A stretch of 64,000 nt of DNA from CAVTQY01 sp963736975 (lineage in GTDB: Bacteria; Pseudomonadota; Alphaproteobacteria; Acetobacterales; Acetobacteraceae): positions 1,178,001-1,242,000 of the forward strand of contig CAVTQY010000001.1 of the NCBI GenBank assembly GCA_963736975.1, written 5' to 3'. Of the stretch, positions 55,632 to 64,000 are shown piece after piece; the first letter of the stretch is position 1, and the number at the start of each line of letters is the position of its first letter. The notes below the pieces were generated by a model, which was not told where the DNA came from, made no database searches, and worked only from the letters and a program-made list of their open reading frames with translations. The translations under genes were made by a program, and so were the position numbers.

Positions 55632-56742
55632 TTACCCAGACTCTTCCGTTTGGCAGAATCCGTACGTGGCAAGCAAACGTAGCAGCTCAGCCCGATTGTG
55701 GATGCCGAGCTTCTGATAGACATGGTGCAGCTGCGTCCGCACGGTGGTCTTTGCGACGCGCAGTCGGGCCGCAGCCTCCTCCTGCGAATCCGTACGTGCC
55801 ACGGCCAGCATCACCTTCGCCTCTCCCAGCGTCACATCGAGCAGCTTTCGCAGAAGTTCAGGCGTCGGCACACGCCGATGACCCGGATCTTCAATCCGCA
55901 CCATCAACACAGCACTTCCGACAAGGCGCCCGAGATCGGAGCCTCGCAGGTTCATCACGTGGACGAGCAAAGGACGGCGGTCCCGGCGATGCACAACAAT
56001 CCAACCGTCCGATGACAATCGCGCCCGTGGCGGAAATCACGATAGCCTTTTGCAGATCGTGATTATCCCGCGCGTCACGAGAACCGAGACTGCCATCGCG
56101 AATGAAGACACCGTCGCGCTGATTGAGTACAGTCTGCGCTGCTGGATTGACGTATCGCACTTTGAATATTCCGTCCAGCAAAAAGACGTCTTCGTTCAAT
56201 TCATCAAAAACTTGATTTCGCGCCTGGAGCTCATTATACAGGCGAATGCGGTCGAGCCGTAGTCCAAGGGCCCGGCTGAAATGCTTGGCGAGGCGACCAA
56301 GCCATTCCAGGTCAGCCCCGCCGAAGTCGCCGCGCTGCTTGCTCCCGAACGTCACCACAACGCCGGAGTGGCTGCCGTTCGCCATCACCGGTGCGGCCAT
56401 GACGCTGTGAAAACCCTGGGGAACGAACCATTCGGCGTAGAGAGCCGAGCGCAGGAACTCGGACTTTGGCACTACCATGTGATCGGCCATCGGCCGGCCC
56501 GCACGGCTGATCTCCTGCCAGATGCGGTTCTCCGGAGCGAGACGCTCATATGTATCATGCAGCGCCGGGTCGATCCCGCTTTGAGCAACCGCCCAAAACG
56601 CGTGTGTCTTCATGTCCCGGACACCAAGCCCGGCGCCGCTCGCGCGGGCAGCATTCGCGATCATCGCGAGTGCTCCGGTCCAGGCCGCATCATCCGTAAC
56701 ACCGTCGTACAGAAGGTCCAGCAGTGCCTCATCGACTGTCAT
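55632..56742 (-). pseudogene. LuxR-family transcriptional regulator, frameshifted between sensor and HTH parts
   Basis: The N-terminal ~245 residues from ATG 56742 (ribosome site GGAGGAACA) form a GAF/PAS-like sensor region (LLDLLYDGVTDDAAWTGALA, APVMANGSHSGVVVTFG, VFLLDGIFKVRYVNPAAQTV). At about 56015 the frame changes: the continuation SSDGWIVVHRRDRRPLLVHV leads to a LuxR-type helix-turn-helix (LTLGEAKVMLAVARTDSQEE, AARLRVAKTTVRTQLHHVYQ, KLGIHNRAELLRLL) ending at 55632. As sequenced, the sensor is separated from its DNA-binding domain. It may regulate the surface-protein gene downstream. Confidence 0.85.
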
Positions 56743-57155
56743 TGTTCCTCCCTCGAGCCTTTGTTTTGACTACAGAAGATACTGATCTAGCATCGTAGTT
56801 CTTACCGGCCCAGTTAATATCATTGAGTTATTATCTTCTTTCGGCACAGCCTTAATTCAACTGCCCGCCTCCTTAATGGATCTGGTTGCGATATGGCCGC
56901 GTGCTGACAGGGCTGAATCAAGATCGATTCCGTGTCAGGCAGTCAGTTTTCTGCCAACCTGTTGGAGTGGCGGTAGGCAGCATTTCATACTGCCAAAAGG
57001 ACCCGCACCGAGTTCCCTTCGGCTATGCGCGCCAGCGTGCCGCGCGCATTACCCCGGGCGGCGCGCCGTGAGCACCAGCCGCGAGTGCGTCGGGAACCGG
57101 TCTTGTCAGCGGCCGCGTTTCACGTAGGACTCCCCCCCAACGTCAGGAGCCGCCG
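56743..57155. promoter_or_regulatory. divergent intergenic region, AT-rich next to luxR
   Basis: 413 bases without a supported gene. The first ~120 bases next to the regulator start are clearly AT-rich (for example AATATCATTGAGTTATTATC, 56817-56836), the usual look of a promoter region here. The remainder is GC-rich, with open frames lacking family resemblance. A purine-rich ribosome site (AGGAG, 57146-57150) precedes the aldolase start. Confidence 0.4.
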
Positions 57156-57926
57156 ATGTCCGCCATCATACACGCCCTGTCATCCACCGAGGCCGAGCAG
57201 GAAGAGTGGCGCCTGCGCTGCGACATGGCCGCGGTGTTCCGTATTGCCGCCCGCCACGGCTGGAACGAGCAGATCGGCAACCACAATTCGCTGATGCTGC
57301 CGGCCCGTCCGGGCGAACCGAAGCTGTTCCTGATCAACCCGCGCGGCTACCTGTTCCAGGAGCTCACCGCCAGCTCGCTCATCATCTGCGACCTCGACGG
57401 CCGGGTCGTGCGCGGCAAGGGCGAGCTGCGCAAGGTCGCCTTCCACATCCACGCGCGCATCCATCTGAAGAACCCAGCCGCCACCTGCGTGCTGCATGTG
57501 CACCCGCGCTGGCTCACCGCTCTCGCTTTGCTGGAGGAACCGGAATTCGCTTTCGCGCATCACAACAACATGCTGCTCAACGACCGCGTCGTGGTGGACC
57601 AGGGCGGCGTGCGTCCGGCGCACGACAACGATGAAGGCGACCGCATCGCCGACCTGCTCGGCGACAAGTCGATCATGGTGATGGGCGGTCATGGCGTGAC
57701 GGTCGTCGGCCCCACCGTGCATGACGCCTTCGACGAGCTCTACATCGCCGAGCGCACCTGCATGTACCAGCTCACTGCCATGTCCACCGGCCAGAAGCTG
57801 CGCCGGCTGCCGGAGAGCTCGCGGCGTCAGTGGCACGGGCCCTGGAGCGAGAAGATCGACGCGCGGCTGCATCTCGACGCCTGGCGCCGCGTGCTGGACC
57901 GCGAGGAGCCGGAATACGCGGCGTAG
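57156..57926 (+). CDS. class II aldolase/adducin family protein
   Basis: A 256-residue protein of the fuculose-phosphate aldolase/adducin fold. The N-terminal motif is WNEQIGNHNSLM, with zinc ligand histidines in CVLHVHPRW and a later GGHGVTVVG. A large fraction of this family are uncharacterised sugar-phosphate aldolases or decarboxylases rather than true fuculose aldolase. It stands alone on the plus strand, convergent with the reductase gene and separated from it by 5 bases. Confidence 0.88.
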   Translation: MSAIIHALSSTEAEQEEWRLRCDMAAVFRIAARHGWNEQIGNHNSLMLPARPGEPKLFLINPRGYLFQELTASSLIICDLDGRVVRGKGELRKVAFHIHARIHLKNPAATCVLHVHPRWLTALALLEEPEFAFAHHNNMLLNDRVVVDQGGVRPAHDNDEGDRIADLLGDKSIMVMGGHGVTVVGPTVHDAFDELYIAERTCMYQLTAMSTGQKLRRLPESSRRQWHGPWSEKIDARLHLDAWRRVLDREEPEYAA

Positions 57927-57931
57927 CTAGC

Positions 57932-58945
57932 TCACGGCTGCGGCAGGCCCTTCGTGGTCGAGTATTCGAAATGCAACGCCTCGCCGGGACGGGCGACGCC
58001 GAAGATGGCATGCGCTGCCATGGCTGCTTCGCTGAACCCCTGCAGGATCAGCTTCAGTTTGCCCGGATAGGTCGCGACATCGCCGATCGCGAAAATGCCG
58101 GGAATGTTGGTCTGACAGGTGGCCGGATCGACGCGCACGTGATGCAGTGCCAGGTCCAGCCCCCAACCGGCGATCGGGCCAAGATCCATCGCCAGGCCGA
58201 AGAAGGGCAGCAGGACATCGGCCGCCAGCCGGCGAGTCTCGCCCTGCAATGTGGCCACTTCCACTTCGGCCAGCACGCCCGCTTCGCCATGCAATGCATG
58301 CAGTTGATACGGGATGACCATCGCGATCTCGCCGCGCGCCGCGGCTTCTGCGAGCTGCGCGGCACTGTCGGGTGCAGCGCGGAATTTGGCTCGCCGGTGC
58401 ACCACTGAGACCTGCGCGATGTCTTTCAGCGCCAATGCCCAATCCACAGCGGAATCGCCGCCGCCGGCGATCACCACGCGCTTGCCGCGCATATCCTCCC
58501 GGCGGCGGACGTAATACTGCACGGCTCCCGCCGCTTCGTATTCCGCGAGCCCCGCCAGAGGCGGCCGGTTCGGCCCGAACGCGCCGGCGCCTGCCGCTAT
58601 CACCACGGCTTTGGAGGCGATCGTGTCGCCGGCATCGCTGGTCAGTTGGAACGCGCCGGCATGACCGCACAGCGCCTCCACCCGGCGCCCCAGCAAACGA
58701 GGCGCGCGAAATGGCGCGACCTGCCGCTCAAGGGCGGCGACCAAGTCGCCTGCCTGGATCTCCTTGTGGCCGGGGATGTCGTAGATCGGCTTCTCCGGAT
58801 ACAGCGCCGCGCATTGTCCGCCGGGCTCCGCCAGCGCATCGATCAACACGCTGCGCAGCGTCAGCATCCCCAGTTCGAAAGCGGCAAACAGCCCGACGGG
58901 GCCGGCGCCGATGATTGCGACATCGGTTTGGAGGTGTTCGGCCAT
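57932..58945 (-). CDS. ferredoxin--NADP+ reductase, thioredoxin-reductase-like type
   Basis: A 337-residue flavoprotein of the YumC/FNR2 type. The FAD-binding loop is AIIGAGPVGLFAAFELGML, then EPGGQCAALYPEKPIYDIPG; the NADPH loop is VVIAGGGDSAVDWALAL and the second FAD motif FAIGDVATYPGKLKLILQGF. The CxxC of thioredoxin reductases is absent, as expected for this group. It transfers electrons between NADPH and ferredoxin or flavodoxin in the cytosol. Divergent from the DUF1989 gene. Confidence 0.92.
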   Translation of the reverse strand: MAEHLQTDVAIIGAGPVGLFAAFELGMLTLRSVLIDALAEPGGQCAALYPEKPIYDIPGHKEIQAGDLVAALERQVAPFRAPRLLGRRVEALCGHAGAFQLTSDAGDTIASKAVVIAAGAGAFGPNRPPLAGLAEYEAAGAVQYYVRRREDMRGKRVVIAGGGDSAVDWALALKDIAQVSVVHRRAKFRAAPDSAAQLAEAAARGEIAMVIPYQLHALHGEAGVLAEVEVATLQGETRRLAADVLLPFFGLAMDLGPIAGWGLDLALHHVRVDPATCQTNIPGIFAIGDVATYPGKLKLILQGFSEAAMAAHAIFGVARPGEALHFEYSTTKGLPQP

Positions 58946-59047
58946 GCCGCGCCGTACGCGTCCGGCGCGCCGGGATCAAGCGAGGGCTGCCTTGCACGGT
59001 TCGTCTCGCCGCCGTTAGCCTGACAGCGACTGTCGGGGGCCGACGCG

Positions 59048-59647
59048 ATGACAGAACTCCTGCGCAAGACCGTCGAAGCCGGCGGGCGGTTCTCGACGCG
59101 ACTGGAACCAGGCGACTTGCTGCGAATCATCGATCTTGCGGGCCAGCAGGCCGTGGATTTCCTCGCCTTCTCCGCTGACCTGCCGGTCGATCGTTACAAT
59201 GCCGCCAATACGATGAAGATCAACGGCAATATCTATCTCGGGAAGGGCGCGAAACTCTACTCGGATCGCGCGCGGACGCTGCTCACGATCGTGGACGATA
59301 CGGTGGGCCGGCATGACACGATCGGCGGGTGCTGCAGTACCTGGAGCAATTTCGCGCGCTACGGCGTGAAGGATACGCCGGGGTGCCATGCCAATTTCGT
59401 GGCCGAACTGGCGTGCTGGTCGCTTGCACCGGCAGATGTGGTAGCGAACGTAAACTTCTTCATGAACGTGCCGGTCCGCCAAGACGGCGGGATGGCGATC
59501 GAGGCGGGACTGTCGAAGCCGGGCGATTATGTGGAGCTGCGCGCCGAAATGCCGGTGATCGCCGTGATGTCCAATTGCCCGCAACGCAACAACCCGGCGG
59601 CGGGCTTCGGACCCACTCCGGTAGAGGTGGTCGTCACACGGCCCTGA
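59048..59647 (+). CDS. DUF1989 / urea carboxylase-associated family protein
   Basis: A 199-residue protein with the DUF1989 pattern: LRIIDLAGQQAVDFLAFSAD, GRHDTIGGCCSTWSN, DTPGCHANFV, NVNFFMNVPV and SNCPQRNNPAAGFGPTPVEV. Conserved Cys residues in GGCCS, GCHANF and NCPQ suggest metal binding. Relatives sit beside urea carboxylase and guanidine-utilisation genes; none are seen here. The function is not established. Confidence 0.85.
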   Translation: MTELLRKTVEAGGRFSTRLEPGDLLRIIDLAGQQAVDFLAFSADLPVDRYNAANTMKINGNIYLGKGAKLYSDRARTLLTIVDDTVGRHDTIGGCCSTWSNFARYGVKDTPGCHANFVAELACWSLAPADVVANVNFFMNVPVRQDGGMAIEAGLSKPGDYVELRAEMPVIAVMSNCPQRNNPAAGFGPTPVEVVVTRP

Positions 59648-59768
59648 GAGCCGGTTGCTTGTTTGTTCAGGGTTGAACTTGCAATTTGCCGCCGAAACCC
59701 CTCTTAAATCAGAGCCCTCTTCAATTGCGCCGATGGGTGGACGGGGCGAAACCAGATAGGGGGAAGGC
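59648..59768. promoter_or_regulatory. upstream region of the formate dehydrogenase operon
   Basis: 121 bases before fdsG, less GC-rich than the genes (TTGCAATTTGCC, CCTCTTAAATCAG). The operon promoter probably lies here. GGGGGAAGG precedes ATG 59769. No regulator site was recognised. Confidence 0.4.
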
Positions 59769-60236
59769 ATGGCTTTCGAGCCATGGGATCAGGATCGTTG
59801 CGCTTCTATCATCGCGGAGCATTCCGGCCGCGACGGAGCCGCGCTGCCCATCTTGCATGCGGTGCAGCATTGCTTTGGCTACGTGCCCGAAACAACGATC
59901 CGGCTGATTGCCGAGGCGCTCAACCTGTCGCGCGCCGAGGTGCACGGCATCGTGAGCTTCTACCACGATTTCCGCCGCACGCCGCCGGGGCGGCACGTGC
60001 TCCGGCTGTGCCGCGCCGAGGCCTGCCAGGCGATGGGGGCAGACCGCGTGGCGCGGGAGGTGCAGGCGGGCTTGGGCGTTGACTGGCACGAAACGACAGC
60101 GGACGGCGAGGTCACCCTGAAGCCGGTGTTCTGCCTCGGCCTGTGCGCCGTGGGGCCGTCCGGCATGCTGGACGATGCGCCGCTTGCCCGGCTGGACGCG
60201 GCGGCTGTGACCGCTGCCCTGGAAGCCGCGGCATGA
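59769..60236 (+). CDS. fdsG: NAD-dependent formate dehydrogenase gamma subunit FdsG
   Basis: A 155-residue NuoE-like protein that binds one [2Fe-2S] cluster through LRLCRAEACQAMG and FCLGLCAVGPSGM, spacing typical of the thioredoxin-like ferredoxin family. The N-terminal helical part (LPILHAVQHCFGYVPETTIR, EVHGIVSFYHDFRRTP) fits FdsG/NuoE. It passes electrons to the NuoF-like beta subunit, whose ATG overlaps its stop (ATGA). First gene of the fds operon for CO2/formate interconversion with NAD in the cytosol. Confidence 0.93.
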   Translation: MAFEPWDQDRCASIIAEHSGRDGAALPILHAVQHCFGYVPETTIRLIAEALNLSRAEVHGIVSFYHDFRRTPPGRHVLRLCRAEACQAMGADRVAREVQAGLGVDWHETTADGEVTLKPVFCLGLCAVGPSGMLDDAPLARLDAAAVTAALEAAA

Positions 60237-61844
60237 CCCGGGTCTTCGTTCCCCGCGATGCCGCCGCTCTGGCGCTGGGCGCCGACCGCGTCGCCGCGGC
60301 TCTGCAGGGCGAGGCAGTCGAGATCGTCCGGACCGGCTCGCGGGGAATGTTCTGGCTCGAGCCGATGGTCGAGGTGCAGACGGCGGCCGGGCGCGTCGCC
60401 TATGGCCCGATGCACCCCAGGGATGTCAAAGGGCTGCTCGCCGCCGGCATGCTGACCGGCGCAGCACATACGCTGCGCCTCGGCGCGCCCGACGAAATCC
60501 CGTTCCTGGCCGGGCAAACGCGCTTCACATTCGGCCGCTGCGGCGTGGTGGATCCGGTTTCGTTCGACGATTATCGCGCGCATGGCGGGCCCAAGGGTCT
60601 GCAGCGCGCGATCGACGTCGGACCGGCTGCAACCATCGAGGAGGTGACCGCCTCCGGCCTGCGTGGCCGCGGCGGCGCCGGCTTCCCCACCGGCATCAAG
60701 TGGAAAACGGTCGCCGATGCGGCCGGTAGCCGCAAATTCATCGTCTGCAACGCCGACGAGGGCGATTCCGGCACGTTCGCCGACCGCATGCTGATGGAAG
60801 GCGACCCGTTCTCCCTGATCGAGGGCATGGTTATCGCCGGTTGGGCGGTCGGCGCCGGCAAAGGCTGGGTCTATACGCGCTCGGAGTATCCGCACGCGGC
60901 GCGCACCTTCGACCAGGCGCTCGCGGCGGCACGCGCCGGCGGCCTGCTCGGACCGGACGTTCTGGGCTCCGGTTTCGAGTTCGATATCGAGCAGCGCGTC
61001 GGCGCCGGCGCTTACATCTGCGGCGAGGAGACCTCGCTGCTCGATAGCCTTGAAGGCAAGCGCGGCCAGGTGCGGGCCAAGCCGCCGCTGCCGGCAATCA
61101 AGGGGCTGTTCGGCTGCCCGACGGTGGTGAACAACGTCATCACCCTGGCCAGCGTGCCGGTGATCTTGGCCGAAGGCAGCGCGCATTACCGCGACCTCGG
61201 CATGGGGCGCTCCCGCGGCACGATGCCGATCCAACTCGCCGGCAATGTCCGTCACGGCGGGCTGTTCGAGGCGGGATTCGGCCTGACCTTGGGCGAGATC
61301 GTCATGGACATTGGCGGCGGCACGGCCACCGGCCGCCCGGTCCGGGCGGTGCAGGTCGGCGGACCGCTGGGCGCCTATTTCCCCCCCGCGCTGTTCGACA
61401 CGCCGTTCGACTACGAGGCCTTCGCCGCGCGTGACGGGCTGATCGGCCATGGCGGCGTGGTGGTATTCGATGATACGGTCGATCTGGCCCGCCAGGCGCG
61501 GTTCGCCATGGAATTCTGCGCCGAGGAGTTCCTGCGGCAAATGCACGCCCTGCCGTATCGGCTCGGTACGCGGCATCGAAGTCGTTGACCGCATCCTGGC
61601 CGGCGATAATGTCGATGCCAACCTGACTTTGCTGCGCGATCTCTGCGAGACGATGAAGTTCGGCTCGCTCTGCGCGCTCGGCGGGTTCATCCCCTTTCCG
61701 GTGATGAGCGCGCTCACCCATTTCCCCGACGATTTCCGCCGCACGCCCCCGTCCACCTCTCCCGCCGAGCACCTGTCCACCTCTCCCGCCGCGCGGGAGA
61801 GGTCGGCGCGCTTCAGCGCGCCGGGTGAGGGCGCCGCGCCATGA
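60233..61844 (+). pseudogene. fdsB: NAD-dependent formate dehydrogenase beta subunit FdsB, frameshift before the 4Fe-4S site
   Basis: A NuoF-like flavoprotein. FMN and NADH-site segments are intact: GLRGRGGAGFPTGIKWK, CNADEGDSGTFADRMLME and GAGAYICGEETSLL. After FCAEE the frame shifts by one extra T (61529-61530). The [4Fe-4S] cluster motif SCGKCTPCRIGSVRG and the rest lie in another frame ending at 61844; the uncorrected frame stops at 61588. The corrected C-terminus (TSPAARERSARFSAPGEGAA) is translated from a palindromic repeat. If the indel is real, the complex lacks its electron-entry cluster. Confidence 0.88.
61751..61838 (+). repeat. interspersed palindromic repeat, left copy flanking the DUF559 gene
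   Basis: First hairpin ACCTCTCCCGC (61779-61789) with GCGGGAGAGGT (61793-61803). Second hairpin CGGCGCGC (61804-61811) with GCGCGCCG (61816-61823), then GGTGAGGGCGCC. The 16-mer GTCCACCTCTCCCGCC also occurs upstream at 61751-61766 (24-base period), so a partial tandem copy is present. It forms the 3' end of fdsB. Confidence 0.85.
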
Positions 61845-61887
61845 TGGCTTCGCACTTTGTTCATCGGCGCCGAAGCAACCTGCGCGG

Positions 61888-62220
61888 ATGGCAAACGGCC
61901 GTGCTCGACATCTGCGACGCAACTCAACCGAAGCGGAACGCCGGCTCTGGAAAGCACTCCGCAATCGCCGACTGGAACAACATAAATTCCGCCGCCAGCA
62001 TCCGATCGGTCCTTTCATCGCGGATTTCACCTGTATCGCCGACCGACTGGTTATCGAGGTCGATGGCGGGCAACACGCGGAGCGCCATTCGGATGAAAGC
62101 CGAACATCCTGGCTGCAGAGCCAGGGATGGCGCGTGCTCCGGTTCTGGAATCACGATGTCCTTCGCGATACCGACGATGTTTTGGACAGGATTGTCCGCG
62201 AATTGGTCAGTAGCGATTGA
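61888..62220 (+). CDS. DUF559 domain endonuclease-like protein (PD-(D/E)XK fold)
   Basis: A 110-residue protein from ATG 61888; a GTG at 61825 would add 21 residues inside the repeat. The sequence STEAERRLWKALRNRRL, FRRQHPIGPFIADF, LVIEVDGGQHAER and WRVLRFWNHDVL matches DUF559, related to very-short-patch repair (Vsr) nucleases; D in FIADF and E-x-D in IEVDG are the likely catalytic residues. It interrupts the fdsB-fdsA order and is flanked on both sides by palindromic repeats in opposite orientation. No methyltransferase is adjacent. Confidence 0.88.
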   Translation: MANGRARHLRRNSTEAERRLWKALRNRRLEQHKFRRQHPIGPFIADFTCIADRLVIEVDGGQHAERHSDESRTSWLQSQGWRVLRFWNHDVLRDTDDVLDRIVRELVSSD

Positions 62221-62230
62221 GATAAAAGCA

Positions 62231-62303
62231 GGCGCCCTCACCCGGCGCACCCTCACCCGCCTCGCCGAAGCGCGCCGACCTCTCCCGCAACGCGGGAGAG
62301 GTG
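62231..62303 (-). repeat. interspersed palindromic repeat, right copy flanking the DUF559 gene (inverted)
   Basis: The same element in reverse orientation: on the plus strand GGCGCCCTCACCCGGCGC, a second CCCTCACCCG, then GCGCGCCG and the hairpin ACCTCTCCCGC (62278-62288) with GCGGGAGAGGT (62292-62302). The inner part is slightly degenerate (an extra CACCCTCACCC unit). It ends 23 bases before the fdsA start. Confidence 0.85.
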
Positions 62304-62325
62304 GTAGAAAATCGAGGAGTCAAAT

Positions 62326-64000
62326 ATGCCGTTGATCCAGGAAGTCGACTACGGCACGCCGGCAAGTCCGGCGACAACCATGGTAACGCTCACCATCGAC
62401 GGCCACGAGGTCACTGTCCCCGAGGGCACCTCCGTCATGCGCGCGGCGATGATCGCCGGGACCCAGATCCCGAAGCTCTGCGCGACGGATTCACTGAACG
62501 CGTTCGGCTCCTGCCGTCTCTGCCTGGTGGAGATCGAAGGGCGCGCCGGAACGCCGGCCTCTTGCACCACGCCGGTAGCCGCCGGGATGAAAGTTTCGAC
62601 CATTACCGACCGCGTCCGCCGTATCCGCCGCGGCGTGATGGAGCTTTACCTGTCTGATCACCCGCGCGACGGATTTACCTCGCCGGCCGCCGGCAACAGC
62701 GAGTTCCAACAGATGGCCGGCCTGGTGGGCGTGCGGGAGGTGCGTTACGGCTATTCCGGCGCAAACCATCTGGATGCGCCGGTCGATGGCTCCAACCCGT
62801 ATTTCCAGTTCGACCCGGCGCGCTGCATCGTCTGCTCTCGTTGCGTGCGCGCTTGCGAGGAAACCCAGGGAACCTTCGCACTGACCGTCGATGGCCGCGG
62901 CTTCGCCTCGAAGATCGTTGCCGGGATGAACGAGCCGTTTCTGGAATCGGAATGCGTCTCGTGCGGCGCCTGCGTGCAGGCCTGTCCGACCGGATCGTTG
63001 CTCGAGAAATCTGTCGTCGAGCTCGGCCAACCGGAGCACTCGGTCGTGACGACCTGCGCCTACTGCGGCGTGGGCTGTAATTTCAAGGCGGAGATGCAAG
63101 GCGACCAGGTCGTCCGCATGGTGCCCTGGAAGGAAGGCAAAGCCAATCACGGGCATTCCTGCATCAAGGGCCGCTTCGCCTGGGGTTATGCGATGCATGG
63201 CGACCGCATGCTCAAACCGATGCTGCGCGAACGCATCACCGATCCCTGGCGCGAGGTGAGCTGGGACGAAGCAATCGCGCGGATCGCCGCTGAATTCCGC
63301 CGTATCCAGGCACAACACGGACGGGGCGCGGTCGGCGCCATCACCTCCTCGCGCTGCACCGACGAGGAAACGTATCTGGTGCAGAAGTTGGTGCGGGCCG
63401 GCTTCCGCAACAACAACGTCGATACCTGCGCGCGCGTCTGCCATTCGCCGACTGGCTACGGGCTGGGCAAGACCTTCGGCACTTCGGCGGGGACGAACGA
63501 TTTCGACTCGGTCGACCAGGCTGATGTGATCATGGTGATCGGCGCCAATCCGACCGACGGGCACCCGGTTTTCGCCTCGCACATGAAACGGCGGCTGCGC
63601 GAAGGAGCGAAGCTGATTGTCGCCGATCCGCGCCGGATCGACCTGGTGCGTACCCCGCATGTGGAGGCTGCGTATCACCTGCCGCTCAAGCCCGGCACGA
63701 ATGTCGCGCTGTTGGATGCGATGGCGCATGTCGTCGTGACCGAAGGGCTGGTCGATGAGGCGTATGTGCGCGAGCGCTGCGAATGGGACGCGTTCCAGGA
63801 CTGGGCGGCGTTCGTCTCCGAGCCGCGCAACAGCCCCGAGGCCGTGGAGCAGGTCAGCGGCGTGCCGGCCTCGACGATCCGCGCCGCGGCGCGGCTCTAC
63901 GCCACGGCCCGGAATGCGGCGATCTACTACGGCCTGGGCGTCACCGAGCACAGCCAGGGCAGCACGGCGGTGATGGCGCTGGCCAATCTGGCAATGGCGA
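62326..64000 (+). CDS. fdsA: NAD-dependent formate dehydrogenase alpha subunit FdsA (3' end outside window)
   Basis: ATG 62326 is preceded by GAGGAG (62314-62319). The first ~558 codons are present without interruption. In order: an N-terminal [2Fe-2S] domain (SLNAFGSCRLCLVEIEG), a His/Cys-cluster region (YLSDHP), two 4Fe-4S sites (CIVCSRCVRAC and CVSCGACVQACPTGS), and the molybdopterin domain with its own cluster (TCAYCGVGCNFKAE). The probable Mo-ligand cysteine is in ARVCHSPTGYG, so it is Cys not selenocysteine. It oxidises formate or reduces CO2 and hands electrons to FdsB/FdsG. Separated from fdsB by the DUF559 insert. Confidence 0.95.
   Translation, partial: MPLIQEVDYGTPASPATTMVTLTIDGHEVTVPEGTSVMRAAMIAGTQIPKLCATDSLNAFGSCRLCLVEIEGRAGTPASCTTPVAAGMKVSTITDRVRRIRRGVMELYLSDHPRDGFTSPAAGNSEFQQMAGLVGVREVRYGYSGANHLDAPVDGSNPYFQFDPARCIVCSRCVRACEETQGTFALTVDGRGFASKIVAGMNEPFLESECVSCGACVQACPTGSLLEKSVVELGQPEHSVVTTCAYCGVGCNFKAEMQGDQVVRMVPWKEGKANHGHSCIKGRFAWGYAMHGDRMLKPMLRERITDPWREVSWDEAIARIAAEFRRIQAQHGRGAVGAITSSRCTDEETYLVQKLVRAGFRNNNVDTCARVCHSPTGYGLGKTFGTSAGTNDFDSVDQADVIMVIGANPTDGHPVFASHMKRRLREGAKLIVADPRRIDLVRTPHVEAAYHLPLKPGTNVALLDAMAHVVVTEGLVDEAYVRERCEWDAFQDWAAFVSEPRNSPEAVEQVSGVPASTIRAAARLYATARNAAIYYGLGVTEHSQGSTAVMALANLAMA

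Noticed and set aside
62491..63951. 486-codon antisense open frame opposite fdsA
   Set aside because: fdsA is unmistakable on the plus strand with all cluster motifs; the antisense is a composition artefact.

Overview
The window is a high-GC bacterial chromosome segment, most likely from an alphaproteobacterium and plausibly an Acetobacteraceae/Rhodospirillales member. Evidence: strong G/C bias at third codon positions, an alphaproteobacterial LexA box (GTTC-N7-GTTC) in front of uvrA, Tat-type solute-binding proteins, an hfq-hflX pair, and an Fds-type NAD-dependent formate dehydrogenase. The taxon is inferred from gene style, not from a search. No rRNA, tRNA or CRISPR array was recognised.

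Layout. 1-4.6 kb: end of a zinc-type alcohol dehydrogenase, a CurA-like reductase, a frameshifted M20 amidohydrolase, a frameshifted NHL-repeat protein and a hypothetical gene. 4.9-9.5 kb (minus): a branched-chain amino acid type ABC importer, livK (frameshifted), livH and one polypeptide fusing LivM, LivG and LivF. 9.6-20.4 kb (plus): a probable catabolic operon of SDR, ThDP enzyme, sugar-type ATPase, two tandem solute-binding proteins (the first frameshifted), two permeases, an enolase-superfamily enzyme and a D-2-hydroxyacid dehydrogenase. 20.4-23.9 kb: thiS, thiG, a family 9 glycosyltransferase and an MFS exporter. 24-26 kb: a decayed zone with a hypothetical gene, a multiply frameshifted hypothetical gene and a gutted IS630 relic. 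26-34 kb: hflX, hfq, a HAD phosphatase, UDP-glucuronate decarboxylase, a GFA protein, an acyl-CoA-dehydrogenase-like monooxygenase, a small membrane protein and a three-transporter operon. 34-37.6 kb: divergent uvrA and ssb sharing an SOS box. 37.6-42.4 kb: a zinc-ribbon remnant, a methyltransferase, an acyl-CoA dehydrogenase and a lipase gene split by an IS630-family element with a TA duplication. 42.5-48.4 kb: a lipoprotein, a cupin, a hypothetical protein, egtD-egtB (ergothioneine), an SDR and an amidohydrolase. 48.6-51.4 kb: type III polyketide synthase, methyltransferase and FAD oxidoreductase, overlapping. 51.4-56.7 kb: a luciferase-like monooxygenase, a three-gene nitrile hydratase/thiocyanate hydrolase-type unit with a split beta chain, a beta-strand repeat surface protein with a perfect 204-bp internal duplication, and a frameshifted LuxR regulator. 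57-64 kb: class II aldolase, ferredoxin-NADP reductase, DUF1989 protein and the formate dehydrogenase genes fdsG-fdsB-(DUF559 insert)-fdsA, running off the end.

Two themes stand out. First, at least nine otherwise conserved genes carry single-base frameshifts, so either the assembly has many indels or the chromosome is accumulating pseudogenes. Second, a palindromic repeat family (CCTCTCCCGC...GCGGGAGAGG followed by a second hairpin and GGTGAGGGC) appears at several sites. Two copies in opposite orientation bracket a DUF559 nuclease gene between fdsB and fdsA, and copies also encode the C-terminal tails of FdsB and of the nitrile hydratase alpha chain. That repeat-plus-nuclease module is the best candidate here for a poorly described system.
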